A program made the position numbers and the translations under genes. From positions 1 to 57,618 of IMG/VR virus record IMGVR_UViG_3300006916_000056: a DNA stretch of 57,618 nt. One strand, written 5' to 3'. The first letter of the stretch is position 1; every line of letters starts with the position of its first letter. This document shows positions 37,341 through 45,310 of this stretch, piece by piece. A model generated the notes under the pieces. It made no database searches and was not told where the DNA came from. It saw only the letters and a program-made list of their open reading frames with translations. Source of the DNA: a virus.

Positions 37341-39982
37341 CAGATAACCCCCTGTGCTCCCCGTCTCATTGAACGGTTGATGATTTTTGGTAGTTCACGT
37401 TCAATCATAGCCTGTATCTCATGCTTGTTCAACCCATCACCGTTAATCACAATATCGCCAATAGAGATGTTAGTACCCATGCCACCACTTGCATCAGCGA
37501 TACCTACTCCAATTTGTTTTAGTTTACTATTTGTCAAAGGAATAACTGCTTCACTATCTCCACCTTCACCTATCATACCTATTGTTGGTTTTGACACAAT
37601 ACCACCTGCGGCGAAGAGAGGCATATCCTTTACTGGAATACCTCTAGCCCGTAGCCCTGCGTTCACTTGGTCGGGTGTCAATCCTTTTGTTCCACCCATG
37701 CCTTGATTCCCCATAGCATGTGCTAAGTTTCTTCGATTGGTTTTTTCAACACTATTTGCTATTTGAGCAGAAGAACGACTGTCAGTTAATGCACTTCTCA
37801 CCTTGCCGAAGAACTTTGTAAAACGATTATTCTTCAAGACTCCGCCAAGTTGTTGGAGTAAGTTTTTCAATTTAGCAACCAACTTCGATATAGTGTTGAT
37901 TGGGCCTTTTAAGATTTTAAGACTCTTCAAGAAAGAACCTGCTCCACTACTTGCACCTTTGAACAAACGTCCTAGACCGGGCAACCTTTTACCCAACATC
38001 ATGAATAGTTTTGCTCCACCCTTTGCCAACCCTGCAAAGTCGGCTAGAGTGTGGAAAAACTTAGACGCTTTTTCATTAGTTCCTTCAAAGAAAACGCCGA
38101 GAGACCTCAAGACCCATCCAACCCCAGAGAATATAACTATTGCTTCCAATACGAAAGTAATAAGTGTACTAAATATTTTCACTAACCCCTTTAGTGAACC
38201 GTCGAATGTAAGAACCGCATCAACCACATCCATGAACATACCAAACAGTCTTACTAATGGAGTCACAATAGCCGTTAATATTCGACCCAACATTGCTAGT
38301 GCAGGTAGTATTCTTGTTATTGCCGACAAGACTTCTACGAACAAAGGTACAGTAGCGACTAAAACGTCGATTGCAGCAGGTAGATTTGTTTTCAGAGTAT
38401 TTGCTAATGCAATTATCTGCGGTGTCAATTGTTCAACTACACCACCCGGTTCGTTCAACGTCTTACCGAAGTCGCTAAGGACACCCGTAGTTTTCTGTCC
38501 TTGATATTCGACATCGAATAAAGCCCGGACGAAATGAACACCGAGAGTAATTGACGCTTCTTCAATCTGTGATTTGAAAACACGCAATGCTTCAAAAGAT
38601 GATTGTTGTAGTGTGGTAGAGAATTGTTCTGTTGTACCTGCCGCAGTTCTGTTTGCTGCTACAAGTTCATCGAAAGCATCTACTTGAGACATCAATGAAA
38701 GAACAGCCGTACCACCACGAACACCGAATATCTCCAGTGCTTGAGCCGCAGTAATATTACCATCACGCATCTGATGAAGTAAGTCCGTCAATGAAGTCAG
38801 ACCCATAGTTTGCATCTCAACTGTTTTGATTAGTTCATCAGACCGTTTCTTCAATGATGATTGTCTTTCTTCGGCTTTCTTCATAGCATCGGATGTTTCC
38901 ATCAACTCTATTGTTCTCTTTTGAGATGTTATACTAAGTTCTTCATTAGCCATTTCTAACCTTCGGATTTGGTCTATTTCAGATTGATTCAACTCTCTTT
39001 GTTGTTGCGCCGCTCTAAATCTAATCTCTGAGATGGAGAGTTGATTCTTTCTCTCAGCCATAGCCAAATCATCTAACTCGCCTTGTAAGTTATTGACTTC
39101 CATAGTTAGACGGGATGTAATACGTGCTGTTACATCCATTTGGTTCATAGTGGCTTTCAATGATGCATTTGCAGTCTTACCTGCATCAGATAAAACGAAT
39201 ACTTCTAAGTTCAAGTCATTGATAACTTTTCTAGCATCGAAAGTTGGTTTCAATAATTTATTGATAGACATACGCAGACCTGTACCTGCCACTGTACCAC
39301 GTAGACCTGCATTACCTAACGCACCGATAGCCGCTGCTGTTTCTTCAATTCCAATACCTGCCGCTGCTGCAACAGGAGCAACGAACTTCATTGCTTCTCC
39401 AAGACCGACTACATCCACGTTTGCACTTGTAAATGTCTTAACAAGAACGTCAGTTGCTTCGTTCAATTGTCCCATCTCCATACGGAACGCCTTAACCGAC
39501 GCTACACCAATTGTAGTAGCAGTCTGAATATCAGTACCACCTGCGATAGCGAACTTCACTAACTTGTCAATAACTTCATCATCAACCATCTCATTAAATG
39601 AAACACCTGCAATAGCCAGAACCTCGGCTGCCTGTGCTGCTTGAGACGCAGTAAATCTTGTTGACTTACCTATGTCTCTGATTGTATTCTCAAGCGTCAT
39701 GGCTTCTTCGCCTGTCGATTGCATAACCGCTTGTGTACGGACTAGCGTATCGTTAAACTCAATGAATAGTTCAGAAGATTGTTTGAGAAACCCTGCTGTC
39801 AGAGATGCACCGACGGCACTGGCTGAAAGAGCGATTGCTTTGAAATTAGCATTCATCACCGTACCCAAACGAGATACTTTTCCACCTGCTGCTAGTAGAG
39901 ACCTACCTACAGCAGACATGTTCTTACGAAAGGATGTGGTATCAGCCGTAACCCTTGTCATAATGGTTGTTACTTCTGCCAT
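37340..39982 (-). CDS. Tail tape measure protein
   Basis: This 880-aa protein has a typical tape-measure start (TRVTADTTSFRKNMSAVGRSLLAAG), the conserved SSELFIEFNDTLVRTQAVMQSTGEEAMTLENTIRDIGKSTRFTASQAAQAAEV block split over residues 65-115, a long coiled coil at about 265-385, and hydrophobic helices near 540-640. The C-terminus has GLTPDQVNAGLRARGIP and MIGEGGDSEAVIPLT, also usual for the family. It sets tail length and may cross the host membrane. It follows the tail chaperone genes, as in other long-tailed viruses, and its ATG shares a base with the GT stop. Confidence 0.93.
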   Translation of the reverse strand: MAEVTTIMTRVTADTTSFRKNMSAVGRSLLAAGGKVSRLGTVMNANFKAIALSASAVGASLTAGFLKQSSELFIEFNDTLVRTQAVMQSTGEEAMTLENTIRDIGKSTRFTASQAAQAAEVLAIAGVSFNEMVDDEVIDKLVKFAIAGGTDIQTATTIGVASVKAFRMEMGQLNEATDVLVKTFTSANVDVVGLGEAMKFVAPVAAAAGIGIEETAAAIGALGNAGLRGTVAGTGLRMSINKLLKPTFDARKVINDLNLEVFVLSDAGKTANASLKATMNQMDVTARITSRLTMEVNNLQGELDDLAMAERKNQLSISEIRFRAAQQQRELNQSEIDQIRRLEMANEELSITSQKRTIELMETSDAMKKAEERQSSLKKRSDELIKTVEMQTMGLTSLTDLLHQMRDGNITAAQALEIFGVRGGTAVLSLMSQVDAFDELVAANRTAAGTTEQFSTTLQQSSFEALRVFKSQIEEASITLGVHFVRALFDVEYQGQKTTGVLSDFGKTLNEPGGVVEQLTPQIIALANTLKTNLPAAIDVLVATVPLFVEVLSAITRILPALAMLGRILTAIVTPLVRLFGMFMDVVDAVLTFDGSLKGLVKIFSTLITFVLEAIVIFSGVGWVLRSLGVFFEGTNEKASKFFHTLADFAGLAKGGAKLFMMLGKRLPGLGRLFKGASSGAGSFLKSLKILKGPINTISKLVAKLKNLLQQLGGVLKNNRFTKFFGKVRSALTDSRSSAQIANSVEKTNRRNLAHAMGNQGMGGTKGLTPDQVNAGLRARGIPVKDMPLFAAGGIVSKPTIGMIGEGGDSEAVIPLTNSKLKQIGVGIADASGGMGTNISIGDIVINGDGLNKHEIQAMIERELPKIINRSMRRGAQGVI

Positions 39983-40505
39983 TATCTTCCCACCATTCTA
40001 TTCGCTCTAGCCCTTTGACTAGCCTTACGGTTATGTTCAGACTCCTTACGGTTCTTTACAGAGAAGGCGGTTATAAGGAAATGAGCCTCTCTAGGGTCTA
40101 ATTCTTTCCACTCTATTATACTCATGCCGAGATGTGCTAAGAGGGCGAAGAGGAATTGACCTTCATCAGACTCGGCATACTCTTCGATTATTCTAAAGGG
40201 ACGTTAACTGCTCCCATTATTGCAGTTGTTAGTTGTCCTATGGTTGTTAAGGGCATCCTTTGAAAACTATCCCATGTGAGTTCTTTGTCGCACTTTAGCA
40301 TCATTTCAAAAACCATGAGCATTCCAAGTCTTTCTGCTCGGTCTTCTTCATTCAGTCCTATTAGTTCTGGGTTCTGTTTCAAGCCGTTGTATTCTTTTAC
40401 AGATAGGGGGAGACACTTTATCTCATCCACTCCTATGTTCAAATGTTTTACAACCACTATTATCGGTTCTGAAGCCTGTTCAATTATATTATCTATCCAT
40501 GTCAT
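39982..40505 (-). CDS. Tail assembly chaperone GT, product of a -1 frameshift
   Basis: Reading 40505 to 40194, then slipping back one base at CCCTTTA, gives a 174-aa fusion. The added part is RIIEEYAESDEGQFLFALL followed by WKELDPREAHFLITAFSVK and a basic tail. The added part has no good start of its own near its beginning. Its stop (TAATG) overlaps the tape-measure ATG. The arrangement matches the lambda gpG/gpGT system, in which a minor fusion recruits tail tube and coats the tape measure. An internal ATG (MSIIEWKEL) is a weaker alternative. Confidence 0.82.
40188..40505 (-). CDS. Tail assembly chaperone G
   Basis: This 105-aa, acidic, mostly helical protein (MTWIDNIIEQASEPIIVVV) ends two codons after a slippery CCCTTTA heptamer. 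GGTGAT upstream of the ATG is a fair Shine-Dalgarno sequence. Its place between tail tube and tape measure is the classic one for gpG-like chaperones, and the overlapping -1 frame supports this. Confidence 0.83.
   Translation of the reverse strand: MTWIDNIIEQASEPIIVVVKHLNIGVDEIKCLPLSVKEYNGLKQNPELIGLNEEDRAERLGMLMVFEMMLKCDKELTWDSFQRMPLTTIGQLTTAIMGAVNVPLE
40194..40200 (-). other. Programmed -1 ribosomal frameshift site CCCTTTA
   Basis: In the zero frame the codons are GTC CCT TTA GAA TAA, so the heptamer has the exact X-XXY-YYZ phase for -1 slippage. The stop lies one codon beyond. No strong downstream pseudoknot was found by eye. Confidence 0.82.
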
Positions 40506-40519
40506 GTTTAATCACCGTC

Positions 40520-40957
40520 TCAACTGTCAGCCGCAGTGTACGACCAAGTTAACGCTTCAAATGAAGCATTGAGTAATAATGGACCTTCGCCACCTGCTTC
40601 AAGACCTTCTGTTGCTAGGTCAGTAAATACGCAGTTGCTTAATGTGAAAACTTTAGTTCCAGATGTTGTTCCCACTGCCTGTGTTCCGGCTGCTGCAAAT
40701 CTAATCTCAAACTCTTCGTCATTGGTTAACATGTCATGTAATTCTGAAGATTTTATTCCCCATGCGGCGGATAATGACCCGCTTGCTGATTTCAGTCCTC
40801 TTGTGTTCGCAGTTGCATAAGATGACCCTAGTTCAACATATTTTCCAGTAGCGGCGGCCAATGTGAAGTCTCCCTGCACATACCCCACTAATGCCCCGGT
40901 TGTAGTACCGGAAGTTCTGATTGAACCAGTTACACCTGTGAATGAATGTAATGCCAT
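40520..40957 (-). CDS. Major tail tube protein
   Basis: This 145-aa beta-rich protein contains FTGVTGSIRTSGTTTGALVGYVQGDFTLAA and, near the end, SNCVFTDLATEGLEAGGEGPLLLNASFEALTWSY, the pattern of small tail-tube proteins. Position immediately before the G/GT chaperones agrees. A class-3 box (ACTTAATACC) is about 28 nt upstream. A stronger TATA (AGTATATAAAG, 41018-41028) would instead give a leader of about 40 nt. Confidence 0.83.
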   Translation of the reverse strand: MALHSFTGVTGSIRTSGTTTGALVGYVQGDFTLAAATGKYVELGSSYATANTRGLKSASGSLSAAWGIKSSELHDMLTNDEEFEIRFAAAGTQAVGTTSGTKVFTLSNCVFTDLATEGLEAGGEGPLLLNASFEALTWSYTAADS

Positions 40958-40980
40958 TGAGTGAGATGCTGTCGAACATG

Positions 40981-41028
40981 GGTATTAAGTAAAGCGGTTG
41001 CGTAGGTGTTTTGCACACTTTATATACT
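40981..41028 (-). promoter_or_regulatory. Promoter region of the tail tube operon, two possible TATA boxes
   Basis: ACTTAATACC (40981-40990, minus strand) is at near-leaderless distance from the ATG at 40957 and resembles class 3. AGTATATAAAG (41018-41028) is a better TATA box but further away. Either or both may drive the long tail operon. Confidence 0.55.
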
Positions 41029-41043
41029 GTCAGATTTGATTCC

Positions 41044-41460
41044 TCAGTCTTGCATGATAGATTGGTACATACTCTCGGAAACGAAGGCAATTCCAAGGTA
41101 GAACTCACCGTTGCCTGTATTCTCACCGGACTCGTACAAAACCGCTCTAAGATTTCTGCTTCTAGCAATTTCAGAAGGTGGTGTAAGGTCGCCCTCGATA
41201 GTTTCCATAATGTCGTAGCGTAGTACGTATGGGGATAGAAGGTGAAATGTTGAGAGGCCAGATGGATTCTCACCGTCGCAGTAAGCGTTTTCTGAATGGG
41301 TGTTACGTGAGATGACTCTCTCTAAGCAAGGAGATGGCCCTTCAAAGTATTGAGCCATAGGTTGATTCAATTCGATGTAACCAATTGAACCCTGTTGGAT
41401 AATGTCATTCCAGTTGTCGGTGTTTCTCATGTCGTTTTCGGCAGTTATTGGGTTGCTCAT
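41044..41460 (-). CDS. Hypothetical accessory protein under a class-1 promoter
   Basis: This 138-aa protein begins MSNPITAENDMRNTDNW. It is acidic, with two scattered Cys. The family is unknown. The start region (MSN, leaderless) and promoter are shared with other class-1 genes. It is a single unit between the tail tube promoter and the glycosyltransferase operon. Confidence 0.78.
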   Translation of the reverse strand: MSNPITAENDMRNTDNWNDIIQQGSIGYIELNQPMAQYFEGPSPCLERVISRNTHSENAYCDGENPSGLSTFHLLSPYVLRYDIMETIEGDLTPPSEIARSRNLRAVLYESGENTGNGEFYLGIAFVSESMYQSIMQD

Positions 41461-41490
41461 GTGTTAGGGGAGCGGGTGGGGGTATATAAC
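41461..41490 (-). promoter_or_regulatory. Class-1 TATA promoter
   Basis: The minus strand carries GTTATATACCCCCACCC, then GCTCCCCTAACAC before the ATG at 41460. The TATA box is 41483-41490. An imperfect dyad TATAA-N7-TTATA spans 41485-41501. Confidence 0.85.
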
Positions 41491-41505
41491 ATTTACTTAT
41501 ATGGA

Positions 41506-41790
41506 TTAGTAATATCTTTTGTTATCCCAACGCCGAGATACTTGATTAGACAATACCTTGCGTGGTTTTATCTTACCATCGAACGGGTCAATGCAGTACC
41601 AACCTGCGGGTCTTTCTTCATCCCGCTCTTTGATACATAGAGGACACATATGTTTGGAATACTTGTTGTGTTTCTCTGCTTCTGGAACTAACTTCTTGAG
41701 TCTATCCATAACGTCTTGTCTTGCATCTTGAAAGCGTATCTGAATATCACAACCAAGGCCGTGAGTCTTACAAGTATGTTTACACTTCAT
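41506..41790 (-). CDS. Small Cys/His-rich protein
   Basis: This 94-aa basic protein starts MKCKHTCKTHGLGC and has MCPLC later, so up to five Cys and two or three His may bind zinc. The family is unknown. It starts 4 nt after the glycosyltransferase stop and is probably co-transcribed with it. Confidence 0.76.
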   Translation of the reverse strand: MKCKHTCKTHGLGCDIQIRFQDARQDVMDRLKKLVPEAEKHNKYSKHMCPLCIKERDEERPAGWYCIDPFDGKIKPRKVLSNQVSRRWDNKRYY

Positions 41791-41794
41791 GTTA

Positions 41795-43126
41795 TCAACC
41801 TATCAATGAGTTATTCCCTAATGGGTGTGGAGTTTCAGATGCTTCTCTTAGTATCTCTTCCACTTGAGTTGTTATTTGATTCCAGTCAAACTTCTTTTCA
41901 GCAAACTCTCTGGCGTTCTTACCCATAGTATTACGGAGTTCCTTATCTAATGATAAGTCCAACATTGCTTGTGCTTGTTTGACAACATCTACTAATCCCA
42001 TGTTCACGCCCCACTTTGGACCTGTTATGAATGTCGAACATGGTACTAAGATTCCCCGTTCATTGTCGCCAATTAATTCTGGACCTGTTGAATTGTCTGG
42101 TAAGATACATGGTAAACCACAAGCCATTGCTTCGGCTGATGGAATACCAAATCCTTCACCGCCTGTTGCCAACATATGAACGTCGCACATTTGGTACAAT
42201 GCGGCCATCTGGTCGCTCGATAATCCCTGTAATGGGTTCTCAGACTGGTCAGAAAAAATAACGTGTTGTCGAAGTCCCATTTGCTCGACAAGCAAAGGTA
42301 AATCCCAACCACCCATGCCATAAGCATCAGTCGGACTACCACAGTGAATAATCATACCAACTGAAGATGGATTCGGATGTTTGTCAAGCATGAGTTTGAA
42401 CGACTCTAACATTCTGGGTTGCTGCTTCCGGTTTGTGTTCTTACCTACGGAGAGAAATACAAACTCCCAAGGCACATTCATTTGTTGTCTCATCAAAAGT
42501 TTGTCAGACATACTCACTGGCTTGAACTTCTTCAAGTCAACACCATGATACAATACGTCTCCGTAGTTGTCAATATAACGGTCTAACATCGGGTCTCTCA
42601 AAGATTCGGGAGCAGAACCTTCTGTACTCAACCAATTAATGTAAGACTCGAATTGTTCTCGACCATACTCGGCCATCCAAAGAGGGGTATGTAGCAATTT
42701 GAGAATGTCTTTCCATTTGTATGAAAGTGGGTAGCCATCAACGGGCATGTAAGCAACATATGGCACGCCTCTATTATTTGTGGATAATACATTTTTACCA
42801 ATGAACCAAGGGTCAATCAGAGAAAGCACCACGTCTGGCTGTAATCGGTCTATTGTAGCCCCTAGAACGGTGTCTCCCGCTTGGTTGACTACTTCACCCC
42901 CATACTCACCTATACCTGCGTGGACGAGCGTCCATCCTTCTGTATGTTTGAAATCTTCACCGTTGTAATCCCACCCCATAACATATACTTCATGTCCTCT
43001 CTTGACTAGCCGCTTGATTATTTCTCTAGTAACTACACCATATCCAGTTGGACGAGTGGGCTGTTCAGAACACCATAGTATTCTCATTCTTTTAGACTTG
43101 GGTTTCTTGCCTTTTTTCTTCCCCAT
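41795..43126 (-). CDS. GT4-type glycosyltransferase
   Basis: This protein of about 443 aa has the GT-B fold pattern of family 4. The N-terminal domain contains WCSEQPTRPTGYGVVTREIIKRL and RGHEVYVMGWD. The C-terminal donor domain contains FLSVGKNTNRKQQPRML and the EGFGIPSAEAMACGLP motif (E-x7-E) that binds the nucleotide sugar. It transfers a sugar to an unknown acceptor: virion protein, fibre Thr residues, host glycan, or DNA. The ATG at 43126 (MGKKKGKKPK) is used. An in-frame TTG at 43159 is a weaker alternative. Located in the accessory block between tail and neck genes. Confidence 0.9.
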   Translation of the reverse strand: MGKKKGKKPKSKRMRILWCSEQPTRPTGYGVVTREIIKRLVKRGHEVYVMGWDYNGEDFKHTEGWTLVHAGIGEYGGEVVNQAGDTVLGATIDRLQPDVVLSLIDPWFIGKNVLSTNNRGVPYVAYMPVDGYPLSYKWKDILKLLHTPLWMAEYGREQFESYINWLSTEGSAPESLRDPMLDRYIDNYGDVLYHGVDLKKFKPVSMSDKLLMRQQMNVPWEFVFLSVGKNTNRKQQPRMLESFKLMLDKHPNPSSVGMIIHCGSPTDAYGMGGWDLPLLVEQMGLRQHVIFSDQSENPLQGLSSDQMAALYQMCDVHMLATGGEGFGIPSAEAMACGLPCILPDNSTGPELIGDNERGILVPCSTFITGPKWGVNMGLVDVVKQAQAMLDLSLDKELRNTMGKNAREFAEKKFDWNQITTQVEEILREASETPHPLGNNSLIG

Positions 43127-43186
43127 ATATCTCGGATAGGGCTTAGGGTTTTGAACCAAGCGGTCATTTTGATTTGATGAACGGGC

Positions 43187-43570
43187 TTAGATAACAAAAC
43201 GGGTTCTAAGCGTGGCCGTAGGACGACTGTCTAGGGTGTGTTGGAGAGTTCCCGACCCACCGACTGCTCGATAAGTTTCAACATCCAATAATAACCTGTT
43301 TCCACTTGTAGTTAGTTTAGGTGTCAATGAGTCAGATGACGACCAACCAACACGAATCACACCGCTTAATCCCGGCCTCAGAGATAAGACGTTAGTCCCA
43401 CTGATAGCATACTTCGGGTTCGGGCTTCCTACCCCTGTCCCATCCATAAAGTCTGATAGAGAATCAGTGAGTGTTTCTGCCGTTGATGTTTCACTAGACC
43501 AAGTGGCTAGGCCATACCATACTGGATTCCTAAACATGAGACGTACTGTCTCATACCTGTCCATGTCCAT
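43187..43570 (-). CDS. Hypothetical beta-rich protein, possibly structural
   Basis: This 127-aa protein (MDMDRYETVRLMFRNPVWYGLATWSS) is rich in Ser, Thr and Gly, with alternating strand pattern in its second half (NVLSLRPGLSGVIRVGW). I do not recognise it. A virion decoration or minor tail role is possible. Its class-3-like promoter (CGTCAATAGCC at 43591-43601, 31 nt upstream) is the type found before virion genes, which fits that guess. Confidence 0.68.
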   Translation of the reverse strand: MDMDRYETVRLMFRNPVWYGLATWSSETSTAETLTDSLSDFMDGTGVGSPNPKYAISGTNVLSLRPGLSGVIRVGWSSSDSLTPKLTTSGNRLLLDVETYRAVGGSGTLQHTLDSRPTATLRTRFVI

Positions 43571-43590
43571 ACCCTTGACGGGTCAGACAA

Positions 43591-43601
43591 GGCTATTGAC
43601 G
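43591..43601 (-). promoter_or_regulatory. Class-3-like promoter
   Basis: The minus strand reads CGTCAATAGCC with its first base 31 nt upstream of the ATG at 43570, the same phase as in the terminase, portal and neck promoters. Confidence 0.5.
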
Positions 43602-43602
43602 C

Positions 43603-43806
43603 TTAGTGCTGTCCGTAGCGATAGAAGGCTGATTCTTCGGGGTCTACTGGTGCTATTCTGTTCCAATGGCAGTCAAGACAAATGTAAACAATGTCTCCTG
43701 TTTCTCGGTCATAGTGTCGGCGTAGGTCGTTTGCGTTCATTTGGTTTATTCCGCCACAGTCTTGGCATAGGCAGTCGTTCTCTGTTGGTTCTATTGGGTC
43801 GCTCAT
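43603..43806 (-). CDS. Small zinc-finger protein
   Basis: This 67-aa protein starts MSDPIEPTENDCLCQDCGG and has ICLDCHW later. CQDC and CLDC form a clear zinc knuckle pair about 28 residues apart. It is acidic, so protein binding seems as likely as nucleic-acid binding. It is a paralogue of the 33-aa protein just upstream, with an almost identical promoter. Confidence 0.82.
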   Translation of the reverse strand: MSDPIEPTENDCLCQDCGGINQMNANDLRRHYDRETGDIVYICLDCHWNRIAPVDPEESAFYRYGQH

Positions 43807-43858
43807 GTTCTATCGTAGAGGGTGGGGGTATATAACATTTGTGTTATATTACTTTCAC
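43801..43858. repeat. 58-bp direct repeat with 43951-44008
   Basis: The two copies are identical over the first 37 bases and differ at only a few positions after that. The repeat covers the first two codons, the whole class-1 promoter and the region behind it. It marks a tandem duplication of a zinc-finger gene unit. Confidence 0.92.
43807..43836 (-). promoter_or_regulatory. Class-1 TATA promoter (duplicated copy A)
   Basis: The minus strand carries GTTATATACCCCCACCC, then TCTACGATAGAAC before the ATG at 43806. A perfect dyad TATAACA-N4-TGTTATA covers 43831-43848. Confidence 0.9.
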
Positions 43859-43956
43859 TCAGCCGATAGGCAGTCAAGGCAAACCCTACGGTCGCTTATT
43901 TCGCTCAGGTATGTGTCAAATGTTTCGCAGTGGCAGTCTTGGCAGATTTCGCTCAT
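43855..43956 (-). CDS. 33-residue zinc-knuckle micro-protein
   Basis: This short frame encodes a protein with CQDCHC near the start (MSEICQDCHCET) and CLDC near the end (VCLDCLSAE). The CQDC...CLDC pair is the same as in the 67-aa neighbour but with a shorter linker. It has a perfect class-1 promoter at the correct distance, which makes it a real gene despite its size. Probably a recent shortened paralogue. Confidence 0.8.
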   Translation of the reverse strand: MSEICQDCHCETFDTYLSEISDRRVCLDCLSAE

Positions 43957-44008
43957 GTTCTATCGTAGAGGGTGGGGGTATATAACACTTTTGTTATATT
44001 ACTTTCTC
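43951..44008. repeat. 58-bp direct repeat, second copy
   Basis: Partner of the copy at 43801-43858, spaced exactly 150 bp apart. Confidence 0.92.
43957..43986 (-). promoter_or_regulatory. Class-1 TATA promoter (duplicated copy B)
   Basis: Identical to copy A through the TATA box (43979-43986). The dyad TATAACA-N4-TGTTATA is kept although its loop sequence has changed. Confidence 0.9.
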
Positions 44009-44289
44009 TTTTTGTTCCACAAGTCAATGAGATACAATGGTTTTCTAGCGTCTCCTATTGGTTTGGGTTTTACTTTTTTGGGCTTTGGTATGTTGGCAAA
44101 GCAAACTTCGCAACGAGTCAATAATGATTCGTCGGCTAGATATTTTTCTGGCATAGCCGAGTCCGGTTGTTTACTGCCGTCGCACAGATGAAACTTGTCA
44201 TAGTAAACAGTAACAAACTCGCCTTTACCTACTACTCTTTTCACTTCTTTATGTAAGTGAAGAACACTCCAGTCATACTTTTGACTCAT
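43999..44289 (-). CDS. Hypothetical small protein with a CxxC
   Basis: This 96-aa basic protein (MSQKYDWSVLHLHKEVK) has one CEVC pair, an upstream Cys (FHLCDGSKQ) and a Lys/Pro-rich stretch (PKPKKVKPKPIG). It could bind zinc with His residues. The family is unknown. It overlaps the 73-aa gene upstream by 17 nt and is probably co-translated with it. Confidence 0.72.
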   Translation of the reverse strand: MSQKYDWSVLHLHKEVKRVVGKGEFVTVYYDKFHLCDGSKQPDSAMPEKYLADESLLTRCEVCFANIPKPKKVKPKPIGDARKPLYLIDLWNKKRK

Positions 44290-44494
44290 AGTCGGGATGC
44301 TCCTTTGGTAGTTTATGTAACCTGCGTTGTAGTAGATTTCCTATAAGGTCAGACACATTGTCTGCGGCTTGTATTACACGCTTCTTACTATGTTCGTCTT
44401 TACCCATATTTCTCATTATTGGGGCTATGTCAATATTACTCATGATATGCAGAAGGATTTCGTATTCCGCATGTGGTATGGTTTTGGCTCTCAT
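44273..44494 (-). CDS. Hypothetical small helical protein
   Basis: This 73-aa all-helical protein (MRAKTIPHAEYEILLHIMSN) is not recognised. It leads a two-gene unit from a TTTATAAA box 25-26 nt upstream. Confidence 0.72.
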   Translation of the reverse strand: MRAKTIPHAEYEILLHIMSNIDIAPIMRNMGKDEHSKKRVIQAADNVSDLIGNLLQRRLHKLPKEHPDYESKV

Positions 44495-44515
44495 AATGAG
44501 GCGAAATCATATATG

Positions 44516-44523
44516 TTTATAAA
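44516..44523 (-). promoter_or_regulatory. TATA box before the 73-aa gene
   Basis: The minus strand reads GTTTTATAAAC, centred about 25.5 nt from the ATG at 44494. Confidence 0.65.
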
Positions 44524-44526
44524 ACT

Positions 44527-44889
44527 TTATATTAATTCTCTTCTACCTTGTTGCTTTGCTGTTTTCATTCGATGATGATTAGCACAGAGGGGTTCGCACT
44601 TTGCTACTTCTTGCATTATAGTGTCCCAACCATATCCATCAGAGACTAGGTAAGATATGTTCGCAACCTTTTGAGTTGGGTCAAGATGATGAAAGTCAAT
44701 TGCTTCGGGGTCTTCATTGAAGCCACAAACGGCACAGGCAATATTAGCCTTATATTCATCCCACTTGCGTTTTATTTCTTGCTTTCTAGCCTTAACCCTA
44801 GAACGCATTAACTCCTTGTTCTTGTGGTAATACTTTCTTTGATATTCCCTGTTATATTCCCTACGCTTCTTCGGGTCTTTGTAGGGCAT
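44527..44889 (-). CDS. HNH endonuclease
   Basis: This 120-aa protein has a basic, Tyr/Lys/Arg-rich N-terminus (KKRREYNREYQRKYYHKNKEL) and a zinc-braced HNH domain: CAVC, IDFHHLDP (catalytic His), then CEPLCANHHR. It nicks or cuts DNA. It may be a free-standing homing endonuclease that helps spread the surrounding accessory genes, or it may aid packaging. It lies far from the terminase, so the homing role is more likely. Confidence 0.9.
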   Translation of the reverse strand: MPYKDPKKRREYNREYQRKYYHKNKELMRSRVKARKQEIKRKWDEYKANIACAVCGFNEDPEAIDFHHLDPTQKVANISYLVSDGYGWDTIMQEVAKCEPLCANHHRMKTAKQQGRRELI

Positions 44890-44911
44890 TGAACCGTACA
44901 GTAAAAGACGT

Positions 44912-44922
44912 GGCTCTTAACT
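44912..44922 (-). promoter_or_regulatory. Weak class-3-like box before the HNH gene
   Basis: The minus strand reads AGTTAAGAGCC, similar to the terminase box but about 2 nt further from the ATG at 44889. Confidence 0.35.
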
Positions 44923-45288
44923 GTACTTTTTCTTATATTCGTCAGAAGCAAATAAACTGTCCAACATTTGTTGACGAGTCAATGACCCTAGTGGCCCTAG
45001 AGAACGGACGTAGTGTTTCTTACCACCTAAGTCTACTTCTCTTCCTAGAACGGCCATGTAAGCCTTCTCTACGAAGTCCTCAACGGACATATCAAGAGGG
45101 TCAACACTTGGTAGTGATATATTACCTTTCGATACTTTAACTTCTTCAACAACTTCTTCCTCTTCTGGATAAAGATGATTTGTTAATCTCTCGATAAGGA
45201 GAGCCTTAGTTCCGTCTGTTGTTAGTCCGTGTTCCTCACACAATGCTACAAGTTCTGCTTTCAATAATGACGTTAATTCGTCTGTCAT
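44917..45288 (-). CDS. SAP domain plus DUF4214 protein
   Basis: This 123-aa protein joins two short domains. Residues 8-40 (LKAELVALCEEHGL then KALLIERL) are a SAP motif, a helix-turn-helix that binds AT-rich DNA. An acidic linker (PEEEEVVEEVK) follows. Residues 65-120 (VEDFVEKAYMAVLGREVDLGG then LFASDEYKKKY) match DUF4214, which is found in surface and extracellular proteins. The pairing is unusual. A CATAAAC box is about 26 nt upstream. Confidence 0.82.
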   Translation of the reverse strand: MTDELTSLLKAELVALCEEHGLTTDGTKALLIERLTNHLYPEEEEVVEEVKVSKGNISLPSVDPLDMSVEDFVEKAYMAVLGREVDLGGKKHYVRSLGPLGSLTRQQMLDSLFASDEYKKKYS

Positions 45289-45310
45289 ATTGGTAGTCTC
45301 AGAGATTATG

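Noticed and set aside
40833-41273. Minus-strand frame of 146 codons across the tail tube promoter
   Set aside because: It overlaps two better genes in another frame and would destroy the promoter region. Composition is not protein-like.
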